From Rhynchopus sp. YZ270_cl-10 (lineage: Eukaryota; Euglenozoa; Diplonemea; Diplonemida; Diplonemidae): a stretch of 64,000 nucleotides of DNA. Below the pieces are notes generated by a model. The model worked only from the letters and a program-made list of their open reading frames with translations. It was not told the DNA's origin and ran no database searches. The stretch spans positions 868,001 through 932,000 of the forward strand of contig OZ037897.1 in assembly GCA_964035575.1 (NCBI GenBank), in the 5' to 3' direction. Below, piece by piece: positions 9,484 to 19,016 of the stretch; the first letter of the stretch is position 1, and each line of letters begins with the position of its first letter. A program made the translations under genes and the position numbers.

Positions 9484-11376
9484 ATGGTGCGTGTGGCAGC
9501 TCTTGCGAGCATGGCTGCAGCGATGTGCTGCAGCTTTGCGGAGGCGCAGTTTACCTTTCCTTCGAACACATGCCCGGACGGTGCCTCTGGACAGACACAG
9601 ATGTCTGGGGCAAGCGGCACGATCACGTACCCAGCGGGATCGGGGAACTACCTGGATGACCAGACGCCGTGCTGGTACGTGGAGTGCGACGGGACGTTGA
9701 CCTTCACATGGAACACGTTCCGCACAGAGAACAGATACGACTTCGTGTCGATGTGGCCTGTCGCCAGCGACAGCTCTGTGGACACATCGGCAACAGCGGT
9801 CTTCAGGGAGTCGGGGGTGAAGACGCTTGACCCGACTGTGTTCAACGGCGGTGGTGGTGCGCTGATGCAGTTCAAGTCTGACGGGTCTGTGCAAGAGCAG
9901 GGGTTCTCTGTGGGGTACCAGTGCGTGTCGACACCACCGCCACCAACACCACCCACACCGCCCACACCACCGACGTGCACGGATGTGATGATCGGGTCCC
10001 CCGGGAACGAGAGGGCCTGGTACGACGCAGACGGAAGCACCTACACGTGTGCGTGGTACGGGGCTGTGTCGACACGGTGCTCGCAGTACGGGAACAGCTA
10101 CGAAGCAGACGGCTTCACCGCAAGTGGTGCGTGCTGCGTGTGTGGTGGGGGGACAGACACGTCGACGCCACCAACCCCACCAACCCCACCTGCAACATGC
10201 ACGTCGCGTGTGCGCAAGGAGTGGAGACAGCTGTCGACGGCAGAGAAGGCACTCTTCATGAAGGCTGTGCAGCTGCTGAAGACGACGACCGGAGGGTCCG
10301 CCACACAGTCGGCAAAGGGTGGCTACGACAAGTACCCGACGATCCACTCGAAGGACTCGTCGTACCTGCAGGCACACGGGACAGGGATGTTCCTCCCGTG
10401 GCACAGAGTCTTCATCCAGAAGTTTGAGGACGACCTGCGTGCGCTTGGTGCAGAGTTTGCGTGTGTGACGCTCCCGTACTGGGACTGGTCGATTGAGGAG
10501 GCGGCTGGGGCAGCGTGGGACCCGGCCCTGTGGAACGGCGACACAGACCCTGTAAGCGGCGAGTTCATCGGGTTCGGGTCGGTGTACAACGCACGGCCGA
10601 AGGAGGACAAGTGCAACGGTCCTGTGGACGGGACGGGAGGGAACTCGAACGATGGATGCTGTGTGTCGGACGGTCCGTTCCGCAAGGGTGCGTGGGTGCA
10701 CTCACACGAGACAAGCGGCTCTCTGCCGGTTGGCGACAAGGGGGACTGGCCTCTGGACAACAAGTGTGTGTTCCGCTTCTTTGCGAACGACGGACTGGTG
10801 CGCAGCACCGCAACCCAGGCAGCCGACTTCCTCCCGCAGGCAACCTACGGGTACGACACAAACACGAACCCTGGGTTCAGAAACGTCCTTGAGGACAAGG
10901 AGCACTCGGATATCCACTCGCGCATTGGTGGCTACATGGCCACGAACTGGAGCCCCGAGGACCCGATCTTCTTCCTGCACCACGCGAACATTGACCGTCT
11001 GTGGGCGATGTGGCAGGTGTGCCAGGGACACGACAGCGCAGCCGGGAACACGCAGTACAACGCAGGCCCACCCGTGGCAGGCACCAGCACAGGGCTGAAC
11101 GACGAGATGAGCTACCACAACTTCTACGACCGCACAGGTGGCGCAACAACAGACCCGCAGCCTGCACAGTGGAGCAGCTTCACACCTGCCAAGGTGTGGG
11201 ACCTCCACCACGCAGACCTGTACGCACACTCCGGTCCCACCGGCCCGAAGGTGCAGTACGAGATCAACGACTTCAACGGAGGAAGTGCCTGGACTTCCGC
11301 ATGCCCCAACGTTGATGCTACCGGCCAGGCCAACTGGTTTGTGGCAAGGCCACCCACACTTCTGGGTGGGAAGTAG
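9484..11376 (+). CDS. Secreted tyrosinase with N-terminal CUB-like domain
   Basis: About 630 residues. It starts with a signal peptide (VRVAALASMAAAMCCSFAEA). Next comes a CUB-like domain (about residues 20-145), a TPP-rich linker, a small Cys-rich domain (GACCVCGG), and a second TPP linker. The copper domain follows. CuA has an IHSK histidine, AHGTG and LPWHRVF near 280-312; CuB has HSDIH and FFLHHANIDRLW near 472-503. Known members oxidise phenols to quinones (melanin or cross-linking); here the role is presumably extracellular. The ATG at 9484 gives the signal peptide; the open frame extends upstream without one. Intronless, GC-rich. Confidence 0.93.
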   Translation: MVRVAALASMAAAMCCSFAEAQFTFPSNTCPDGASGQTQMSGASGTITYPAGSGNYLDDQTPCWYVECDGTLTFTWNTFRTENRYDFVSMWPVASDSSVDTSATAVFRESGVKTLDPTVFNGGGGALMQFKSDGSVQEQGFSVGYQCVSTPPPPTPPTPPTPPTCTDVMIGSPGNERAWYDADGSTYTCAWYGAVSTRCSQYGNSYEADGFTASGACCVCGGGTDTSTPPTPPTPPATCTSRVRKEWRQLSTAEKALFMKAVQLLKTTTGGSATQSAKGGYDKYPTIHSKDSSYLQAHGTGMFLPWHRVFIQKFEDDLRALGAEFACVTLPYWDWSIEEAAGAAWDPALWNGDTDPVSGEFIGFGSVYNARPKEDKCNGPVDGTGGNSNDGCCVSDGPFRKGAWVHSHETSGSLPVGDKGDWPLDNKCVFRFFANDGLVRSTATQAADFLPQATYGYDTNTNPGFRNVLEDKEHSDIHSRIGGYMATNWSPEDPIFFLHHANIDRLWAMWQVCQGHDSAAGNTQYNAGPPVAGTSTGLNDEMSYHNFYDRTGGATTDPQPAQWSSFTPAKVWDLHHADLYAHSGPTGPKVQYEINDFNGGSAWTSACPNVDATGQANWFVARPPTLLGGK

Positions 11377-12547
11377 TGTGGTGAAGTGTTGAGAGCACAC
11401 AACACGGAGAAGGGCAGTGGTCTTTCTTTGAGCTTCACTGTTGTTGTTCTTATTATAGTGCCTGCTTCTGTGGAGGCGTTTTGCACACATTCAGCTTTGC
11501 TGATTTATAGTTTTCATTTTTGTTTTTTTTTTATAGTGCACCCACGCTTTCCCCCTCATCACAGGCGAAAGCGTGTCAAAGATAAGTGGTGTGTTTTCTC
11601 TGTTCTGCTCTTTCATGCTTTTCTATTGGATGACGAGGCACGTGAGGCTTAGATTCATCTGATACGTTTTCTTTTTTATCAAGGTGTGTGTGTTCTGCTC
11701 GTTTCTGTGTGTGCGTGCGCTGTGTGTGTGTGTGGGTGTTGCGGACGTAACAAGCGCGTGCCCTGTCCGCCACGTGGTGGTTGATGGGGTACAGTGCCAG
11801 AGCTGTCTGCAACAATCAATTTCTGAAGCCCCCACACAGCAATGCAACACCACGCACGGAACGGGCTTGGCAGAAACACCGTATTATTATTTTTCTCTTT
11901 CATTTCCATTTCCATTTTCATTTGATTCGGTTTTCCCTACTGTTGACAGATGTGTCGTGTGCCAATGGCCCGTCCACATTTGTCGAGTGGAATATTCAAA
12001 ATCAAAACCCAAGAAATACAAACAGATTGCCCACAAATGACACAACGGTGTCATTTCGGCGAGGCTAAGAGTTTTTATTCGCAAAACCCGTTTTCATTCT
12101 TTAAAGATGTCCGACCAAATTATCTTTTCAATGTTTTCTATTCTTTGTATCCACGTTGCGGTGATGGGTGTGCAGTGGTCACTGTCTTTTCTATTACTTT
12201 CTCCATGTGTAGGCTGAATAATCTCAAAAGAAAACAAGTCAGATACTTCTGGAGTGAAGGAAGGAAGTGATATCAGCACATCACGTTCACGTGACAAGGT
12301 TGGTCTTTCATTTTATCGTTTATTATTTTTTCTCTTGCTTTTTTGCCTTTTTTTTTAGCTTTTTGCTTTTTGCCTTTTGAGACAACAAAATCATTGACGA
12401 CACATTGACTGATCCTTGTTGATATTGCAAAAACAAAGACCACAGAACATGCACTTTTGTGACAACACACATAGCACCTTCTCCCCATCTCACCTCATGA
12501 CCACTCTCACACAGCACCCACTCCACACACACACCACAACACTTACA
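11377..12547. other. Tyrosinase-to-H1 spacer, right copy
   Basis: Identical to 4946-6116. No gene recognised. Confidence 0.5.
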
Positions 12548-12814
12548 ATGCCGAGGTTTGAGTCGATTGCGATTGCCAAGCCTGATGAGAAGCGCTCTGC
12601 AAAGATCAAGGCAGCAGCGAAGGCGAAGAAGGACGCTGTGAGAATTGCAGTGAACAAGGTGAAGGAGGCTGAGAAGCAGAAGCGTGCGGACGCCAGGGCC
12701 AAGAAGGCGGCGAAGAAGGAGGAGAAGGCGAAGAAGGCAAAGAAGGCCAAGAAGACCACCACAAAGAAGAAGGGGACCGCAACAAAGAAGAAGGCCAAGA
12801 CCACGAAGAAGTAA
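12548..12814 (+). CDS. Histone H1-like lysine-rich protein, cluster B
   Basis: Same 88-residue protein as at 6117-6383, with the same CA-rich leader. In this copy the gene lies 1.17 kb after the stop of the complete tyrosinase. Confidence 0.8.
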   Translation: MPRFESIAIAKPDEKRSAKIKAAAKAKKDAVRIAVNKVKEAEKQKRADARAKKAAKKEEKAKKAKKAKKTTTKKKGTATKKKAKTTKK

Positions 12815-13115
12815 GCTCAAGGCAACCAGAACGCGGTTCGGTGTGATGTTGCAGTGTGTGGTGTGCACTGTGTTGTAACTTTTTGTGTATTTCCTTTTCG
12901 TAATATTTACCTCTGTGGCTTGCATGCAGGCCACACTGAGGGGTGGAAATTCCCACCACAGCAAACCTGAAGAACAATAATCTTCATGAAAACAGAGACA
13001 AACACGCTGCCTTCTTTTTGTTGTTTAGCTTGAAGCAATTCCTCACCCTCATCCCCTTATGCTCTGCTGCTCCTATCCCACAACCAGATAATATCTAAAA
13101 GCAAAACACACAAAG

Positions 13116-13457
13116 ATGGGTCCGTCAAAGTCTGCCAAGGGAAAGTCGGTTGCCTCCGGAAAGGCTGACAAGAAGACAACCGGAAGCCAGAAGCGCAAGG
13201 GCGCAAAGTCGAACAAGGGTCGTGGTATCACGAAGGGAAGCATCCGCCGTCTGGCCCGCCGTGGAGGGTGCAAGCGTCTTGCGAGCAGCGTGTACGACGA
13301 GGCAAGGGAGATCCTGAGGAACTTCGTTGAGCAGGTGATGAAGGACACCCACGCGCTGATGGAGGTGCGTGAGAACGCCCCTGCGAAGACGGTGCGTGTG
13401 GAGCACATCCTGTACGCCCTGAAGAAGCGTGGCCGCACCCTGTACGTCTCCAAGTAA
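13116..13457 (+). CDS. Histone H4, cluster B
   Basis: Encodes the same 113-residue H4 as 6685-7026. Confidence 0.95.
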   Translation: MGPSKSAKGKSVASGKADKKTTGSQKRKGAKSNKGRGITKGSIRRLARRGGCKRLASSVYDEAREILRNFVEQVMKDTHALMEVRENAPAKTVRVEHILYALKKRGRTLYVSK

Positions 13458-13749
13458 GCAGACACGTTGCCAGGAGATGTGCGAGACGTGACTGCTTCAA
13501 GTGAACTTGTCTTTTTTGCTTTGCTTCCCCTCCTCCCCCACCCCACCCCTCAGCTGTGCAGTTGTGCAGGACTGCATGTATTGCTTCCTGCCACAGCACA
13601 GTGGCGTAATTGACGCCAACGCTTTTCTGTTGACAAACTCGAAACGAAACCCCTCCCTTTTGAAGATGCGCACGTAACACAAAACAACGCAACACAACAT
13701 AACCACCCATTTTCAGATAACTTTTCGAAACACAAAAAACCCAAACAAG

Positions 13750-14211
13750 ATGACACCATCGCCACAGAAGTCCTCTGGAAAGAAGGGAGCGAAGAGAGGC
13801 CCGAAGTTGGACAAGAACGGGAAGAGGATCAAGAAGCACAACTTCAAGAGCTACTCGAGCTTCGTGCACAAGCTGATGACGAAGACCTTTGGTGTGAAGG
13901 CGTCGACGAAGTCGGGGAAGAAGAGCTCTGTTGCGATCACGTCGCGTGGGATGGGGATTGTGAACTCGTTCGTGGTGGACCTGTTTGAGCGCATTGCGGA
14001 GGAGGCGGGCCGTGCAAACCACTTTGCGGGGCAGAAGACACTGCGCAGCGGTGCCATTGTGGCGGGTGTGAAGATGCACTTCCCTGACGAGATGGCGTCG
14101 CACGCCCTGTCTGCAGGAGTTGCTTCCGTGGCCAAGTACGCGAAGGCCCTGAAGGCGAAGAGCAAGGCGAAGGGCAAGGGATCCCCGAAGAAGTCTTCCC
14201 CGAGGAAGTGA
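13750..14211 (+). CDS. Histone H2B, cluster B
   Basis: Encodes the same 153-residue H2B as 7319-7780; the hairpin in its 3' flank is repeated at 14288-14309. Confidence 0.95.
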   Translation: MTPSPQKSSGKKGAKRGPKLDKNGKRIKKHNFKSYSSFVHKLMTKTFGVKASTKSGKKSSVAITSRGMGIVNSFVVDLFERIAEEAGRANHFAGQKTLRSGAIVAGVKMHFPDEMASHALSAGVASVAKYAKALKAKSKAKGKGSPKKSSPRK

Positions 14212-14467
14212 GGCGGGTCATGAGATGTGATGTAATGTGATGTGACCTGATGAGTTGTGTTGTTTTGTTTTGTGGGTGAAGACACGACCCCCTGTTTCGT
14301 ACACGGGGGCGTGGGTGGTACTGCCACCGTGAAAAACAATGTCTGAACAAACAAGCATCCCTTTTCATTTCATTTCCCCTTTCCCCTTTCCCCTTTACAC
14401 CCACCACCCACCCACACACACATTCCGCAGATATATTTCCACAACCAACACACCCTCAAGACAAACA

Positions 14468-14956
14468 ATGGTCGGCGCAAAGAAGGGAGTGAAGAGGGGA
14501 CCGTCTGTGTCTCTGTCTGAGATGTCTGGTCTGACCTTCCCTGTGGGACGTGTGGGGAGTGCGCTGAAGAAGGGAAGGTACGCAAAGCGTGTGAGCCCCA
14601 CTGCGGCAGTGTTCCTGACGTCTGTGCTGCAGTACTGCACAGGCGAGCTTCTGAACGTGTCTGCGAAGGCAGCGACGTCGGGGAAGAAGGCAAAGAACAA
14701 GAAGCAGCACCAGATCAAGCCCCGCCACATCTGTGTTGCCGTGCGTGAGGACAAGGACCTTGGTGACCTTCTGTCGAACGTGACGATTGCGGGTGGAGGT
14801 GTGGGTGGAGGAGTGCACGATGCGCTGAAGACGACAGAGAGGAAGTACAGGAAGAAGTCCTCTGGCAGCGTGACGAAGAAGTCGAAGGGGAAGAAGGGTG
14901 GAAAGAAGGGCAAGAAGTCGAAGGGTTCCCCCAAGAAGTCGTCCCCGAAGAAGTAA
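14468..14956 (+). CDS. Histone H2A, cluster B
   Basis: Encodes the same 162-residue H2A as 8037-8525, with one silent change (AAG for AAA) near the end. Past the stop codon the sequence differs from cluster A at once, then returns to partial similarity at the hairpin. No H3 follows. Confidence 0.95.
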   Translation: MVGAKKGVKRGPSVSLSEMSGLTFPVGRVGSALKKGRYAKRVSPTAAVFLTSVLQYCTGELLNVSAKAATSGKKAKNKKQHQIKPRHICVAVREDKDLGDLLSNVTIAGGGVGGGVHDALKTTERKYRKKSSGSVTKKSKGKKGGKKGKKSKGSPKKSSPKK

Positions 14957-15010
14957 TTGTGTTCTGCCGTACGAACGTACTTCACTTTGTTTCTCTTTTG
15001 TCTTTTTGAA

Positions 15011-15036
15011 CCCTCACCTCACACCAACATGAGGGT
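15011..15036 (+). other. Hairpin after H2A, cluster B
   Basis: CCCTCA or the inner CCTCA can pair with TGAGGG. It is the counterpart of 8593-8614 with a short CCTCA insertion in the loop side. Confidence 0.5.
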
Positions 15037-15234
15037 GCTGAGGGGGTGCAACTACGCACCACAGCCTATGTAAGCCTCTTGTACAAGTGTAATGTAACTA
15101 TCCCCCCCCATTGCAATATAGCGACATTCCCCACCCCAACATACTTGTTTCATACCAATGCAGACCACTTGTTACACCACAACAGCCGATACGTAACAAC
15201 ACAAAACTACTAACACAACCGAAGAGACAAGACA

Positions 15235-18024
15235 ATGGCCGACATGGAAGCACGTGTGCAGCGCAGTCTGCAGGAGGTGAAGAAGGTGTTGGACGCAACA
15301 CGGAGCCCCCGACTGGCAACAGAGGTGCACCACGAGTACACGGACAAGTTCCTGCTGGCGGAGTTTGTGACGGGTGCGGCGTGTGCGGGGCAGCTGCTGT
15401 GTCTGGAAGCATTGGGGCTGACGGCAGAGGGGCTTGCGAAGCTTGCGGAGGTGGGGCGGAAGCGGACAGTGACGTTGAGTCTGCGGAGTGTGGAGACGTG
15501 TGCGTTTGAGAAGAAGACCACGCGTGAGGTAGAGGACGCCACGAAGCATGTGACAGAGGTGGCTGGGCTGACGGGGACAACGAAGATCACAGACAAGGTG
15601 GTGCGGACGGTGACGGAGTACTTCTGGAATGTGGGTGTGTCGTACGAGCTGTTTGCGTATGCAGGGAACGACAAGGACGGTGCAGACCGTGTGGTGCTGT
15701 GCAGTGGTGAACGCAAGACGCAGATCAAGACACTGTGCGAGGACACACCACGACCAAAGCGCCACGTGCACGAAGGGATGGAGACAGACCTGTCGTGGCT
15801 GGTGAAGCACGTGGAGCTGGAGGGACTGCGTGTGGGGTTCCAGGTGGACCGCCTGGCGAAGAAGTGCCACACACCACGTCGGAACGCGGATGTGGAGGAG
15901 GCGCTGCAGTGCTTGGGTGCTGTGGGGCAGTTTGGGACGCGAGTGGCAACGTACTTCCAGAGACGTGTGTTTGCGGTTGAGCAGGACCACGGGCTGGACA
16001 CAGCGTCGCTGAACGCGGGTGATGTGTTTGTGCCTGTGCTGCCGCTGCTGGAGGTGCGGGAGCACGGTGCTGAGACTGGGGCAGTGGTGCAGGTGTCTGA
16101 CCTGGTGAAGGTGGCGTCGCCGGACGTGCCTGCGAACGGGACTGTGATGCTTGCGGGAGACATGAACGCGCTGCTGGGTGGTGAGCGGAAGAGCCTGGAG
16201 GAGCGTCTGGCACGGATGGGGACGACACTTGGCGGAGGGAAGGGACTGATCACACCTGCTGAGGGTCGTGTGGTGGTTGTGGGGAAGCACATGAGTGAGG
16301 TGGCTGTGGCACACAGGCAGGCAGTGGACTTCATTGAGCACATGCTGCGGAAGCAGCTGGTGCAGGCGATTGGGAAGGAGGTGTCGAGTGCAGACTTCAC
16401 GGCGTACATGCAGTTCCACATGCGGAAGGTGATGCACGAGGCGTACACACCACGTCTGTTCAGCCACGCTGTGCGGCGTGGGGAGCACAACCCCGAGGGT
16501 GTTGTGGCACTTGAGCAGGAGGTGGGTGGGGACATGGCGGAGCCTGTGGTGACTGTGGGGCGGGAGCTTGCGGCTGCAGAGGTGGTGCCGATGCGGTTTG
16601 CGTTGAACGCGTCGTCGGACGTGCACTTTGGTGGGACGCGGCACGTGCACTCGTATGTGTGCCACAGGTTCTCGACAGAGGCGATGCCGTGTCTGTCGCT
16701 TGTGGGACGTGCACGTCAGTTCAGCGGGTTTGTGATGATGGTGGGTGCGATTGGCGGTGCAGACCTGTTCCTCCCGCAGCACGCGATAATTGTGCAGAAC
16801 AAGGACGACCTGACGCTGCCGCTGCTGTTGGAGGAGATCCCGACACCGAAGGAGTTCAAGGACGCGATTGAGTCGCTGTCACCCGAGCAGCAGCGCTTTG
16901 CAAAGGCGTACCGTGCGATGCAGCTTGAGGCCACGCTCTTCGGTGTGTGTGTTGTGCAGATCAAGCCGCAGCTGGAGCGTGTGTTGAACCTCCCACCCGA
17001 CAGCCTGACGAAGGAGATCCGTCTCACACAGGACCTGCTGGAGCTGTTCCTCGAGTTCCAGATCCCAAGCGACCTTGTGTCGTACCAGTGCGACTCGTTT
17101 GAGGACGAGGCTGATGTGGCTGCGTCTGTCAAGGTCGAGGCTGTGCGCACACACGTTGCTGCCATGCGTGAGATGGTCCAGAAGGTCAAGGACGACGAGC
17201 TGGCTGAGGCACAGCAGAAGCGTGAGATGGAGAAGGCGAGGCTTGAGGCCGAACGTGCTGAGGAACTTGCAGCGGCACAGCACGAGGCTGCCATGAGGCA
17301 ACAGCGCATGGCTGTGTATGAGCAGGGAATGCCACCTACCAGATCGTGTGCTTCGATCGGTGTGAATAAGAAGATGAAGAAGTGTGGGGTGGAGGGACAG
17401 CTGAGACGGGGAAGTGTAGAACACTCGTTATCTGAGCTGGTTATGTGTGCGCCCAGACGAAGCAAAGCACATGCAGCACCTGCGCCGTCTGCAGAGGTGC
17501 CAGCGACGGAGCCTGCCAAGAAGCCCGACCAATCACAGCAGGTGGCAGAGAGCAACACAGCAGACGGTGTGTACGACATCAGCGCACTGCCGCAAGTGCT
17601 GGAGAAGCGTTACGAGGCACTGGACGAGGAGAGCTGCCTGCGGCCAACGATCCTGAAGACGCGTGGCGCATGGTATAAACGCTTCCAGAAGACGCTTCTG
17701 AGCAAGGAGGAGACAACGACGCTGGCGAAGGACGCACAGAAGAAGGAGAAGGATCGTGCGTTCGACCTGCTGGACGCACTGACACGTTCGGGTGCACTTT
17801 CTGTTGAGGACGCTGCACTGCACGTGGTGGTGGCAGCAACACACTGCTTCGACAAGACACTGATGGACACACTTGTGCAGGACAACGTGAACCCGATTGA
17901 GAAGGTGGAGCGGTCTGCACTGATTGCGGCGTCTGCTGTGCACAACCTGGCAGTGGCGAGCCTGCTCCGCGGCGACAACGCTGCACGTGTCAAGGAGCAC
18001 TCCCCGAAGCTCTTCCTTGAGTGA
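15235..18024 (+). CDS. Conserved protist protein of unknown function (929 aa)
   Basis: No enzyme motif seen. From memory, two blocks recur in a large uncharacterised family of protist proteins: AKAYRAMQLEATLFGVCVVQ with LTKEIRLTQDLLELF and IPSDLVSYQ (about residues 555-625), and CLRPTILKTRGAWYKR with AATHCFDKTLMDTLVQDNVN and PIEKVERS (about 800-905). I cannot name it. Residues about 655-705 form a charged coiled coil rich in E, K, R and A (EMEKARLEAERAEELAAAQ). No signal peptide or membrane segment is apparent. The stretch at about 705-760 looks like a linker of lower conservation. Intronless, GC-rich; starts 278 bases after H2A cluster B. Confidence 0.85.
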   Translation: MADMEARVQRSLQEVKKVLDATRSPRLATEVHHEYTDKFLLAEFVTGAACAGQLLCLEALGLTAEGLAKLAEVGRKRTVTLSLRSVETCAFEKKTTREVEDATKHVTEVAGLTGTTKITDKVVRTVTEYFWNVGVSYELFAYAGNDKDGADRVVLCSGERKTQIKTLCEDTPRPKRHVHEGMETDLSWLVKHVELEGLRVGFQVDRLAKKCHTPRRNADVEEALQCLGAVGQFGTRVATYFQRRVFAVEQDHGLDTASLNAGDVFVPVLPLLEVREHGAETGAVVQVSDLVKVASPDVPANGTVMLAGDMNALLGGERKSLEERLARMGTTLGGGKGLITPAEGRVVVVGKHMSEVAVAHRQAVDFIEHMLRKQLVQAIGKEVSSADFTAYMQFHMRKVMHEAYTPRLFSHAVRRGEHNPEGVVALEQEVGGDMAEPVVTVGRELAAAEVVPMRFALNASSDVHFGGTRHVHSYVCHRFSTEAMPCLSLVGRARQFSGFVMMVGAIGGADLFLPQHAIIVQNKDDLTLPLLLEEIPTPKEFKDAIESLSPEQQRFAKAYRAMQLEATLFGVCVVQIKPQLERVLNLPPDSLTKEIRLTQDLLELFLEFQIPSDLVSYQCDSFEDEADVAASVKVEAVRTHVAAMREMVQKVKDDELAEAQQKREMEKARLEAERAEELAAAQHEAAMRQQRMAVYEQGMPPTRSCASIGVNKKMKKCGVEGQLRRGSVEHSLSELVMCAPRRSKAHAAPAPSAEVPATEPAKKPDQSQQVAESNTADGVYDISALPQVLEKRYEALDEESCLRPTILKTRGAWYKRFQKTLLSKEETTTLAKDAQKKEKDRAFDLLDALTRSGALSVEDAALHVVVAATHCFDKTLMDTLVQDNVNPIEKVERSALIAASAVHNLAVASLLRGDNAARVKEHSPKLFLE

Positions 18025-19016
18025 GTCTGACGCCTTCTTCCTCACCCACTCCCTTACTCACTCCTTCCCACAGCCTTTTGACACCTCTATCCTGTTCTGT
18101 GCACACAAGATACGCACATGACACCCCCTTTAGCTCATTTTACATTTTTATTGCAACTACACCTGCACATGACACACTCTGCTCTAACCTGAGTGCGCAC
18201 AGAAACAGACATGCTCTATAGATTTGAGACGTACATTCTACTGAAGAATTGGTTTTTGTCTGTCTACATTTTGATAACTAAGCAGTAGAGACACAGTTAT
18301 CGCATTACGAGCTCTTCCTTCCCTCCCCCCTTTTCCTCCGTTCCCAGAAGCTTGTTTGCATCACACTGCTAACAACTTCACGTTTTTTTTTTTTCTGATT
18401 TTTTGTTTTTCAGGGCAACTTTTTCTTGTGCTCACATTGAGACATATTTTATGCCTTGCATGATCGCGACTCAGCCGCGTTTTAGCCCAGTTTCAACTCC
18501 TCTTTTGTGTTCAAACATGCTCTGATCACTTTCCCCTTCTCCCCACCTGGAACGTCCTCGTATGGACCGTCCATCAGTTCAACCCGCTTTGCGGTGGAAA
18601 ATCGACGTACTTTCGCACACACACAACACTATCACGTGTGTCTTGTCTTCGTTGATACCCGCAACCCTCCCCCCCCCACAGGATTGATTCCATTCTTTTT
18701 TTGTTTTACTGCATGTTGGTAAACCAATGTTAACACTACCAAAAAATTTTCAAAAAAAATCCCCCCCTTTTAATCCCTTCACTTCAACACCCCCTCTCTC
18801 TCTCTCTCTCTCACACACCCTCCATTTAAACCCCTTCAGAAGGACCCCTTCTTCTTTCATAAGTTACACAAAGCGATGACTTTTACGAACAAACGATCCA
18901 ACGCACAATAACCGATCTCCCTTTTTTCCCCTCATAAAACAAAAATTCTGTTTTTCTAATTTTTTTTAAAAAATCTCATTTTCTTTTATTCTAAATAACC
19001 CCCTTTTTTTTAACAA
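18025..19016. other. Spacer, no gene seen
   Basis: AT-rich spacer with a (CT)n microsatellite at about 18794-18812 and several T-runs and C-runs. Confidence 0.5.

Larger units (their letters stand above)
11147..14956 (+). repeat. 3.81 kb segmental duplication, right copy
   Basis: Same sequence as 4716-8525. Here the tyrosinase end is continuous with the complete gene, so this side has the ancestral left junction. The right side runs into an unrelated gene instead of H3. Confidence 0.95.

Noticed and set aside
9472-10701. 409-codon frame antisense to tyrosinase
   Set aside because: Arg/His/Cys/Val-rich shadow of a GC-rich coding strand with clear domains in the sense frame.
15172-16782. 536-codon frame antisense to the 929-residue protein
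   Set aside because: Shadow frame caused by GC-biased third positions; composition is unlike a protein.
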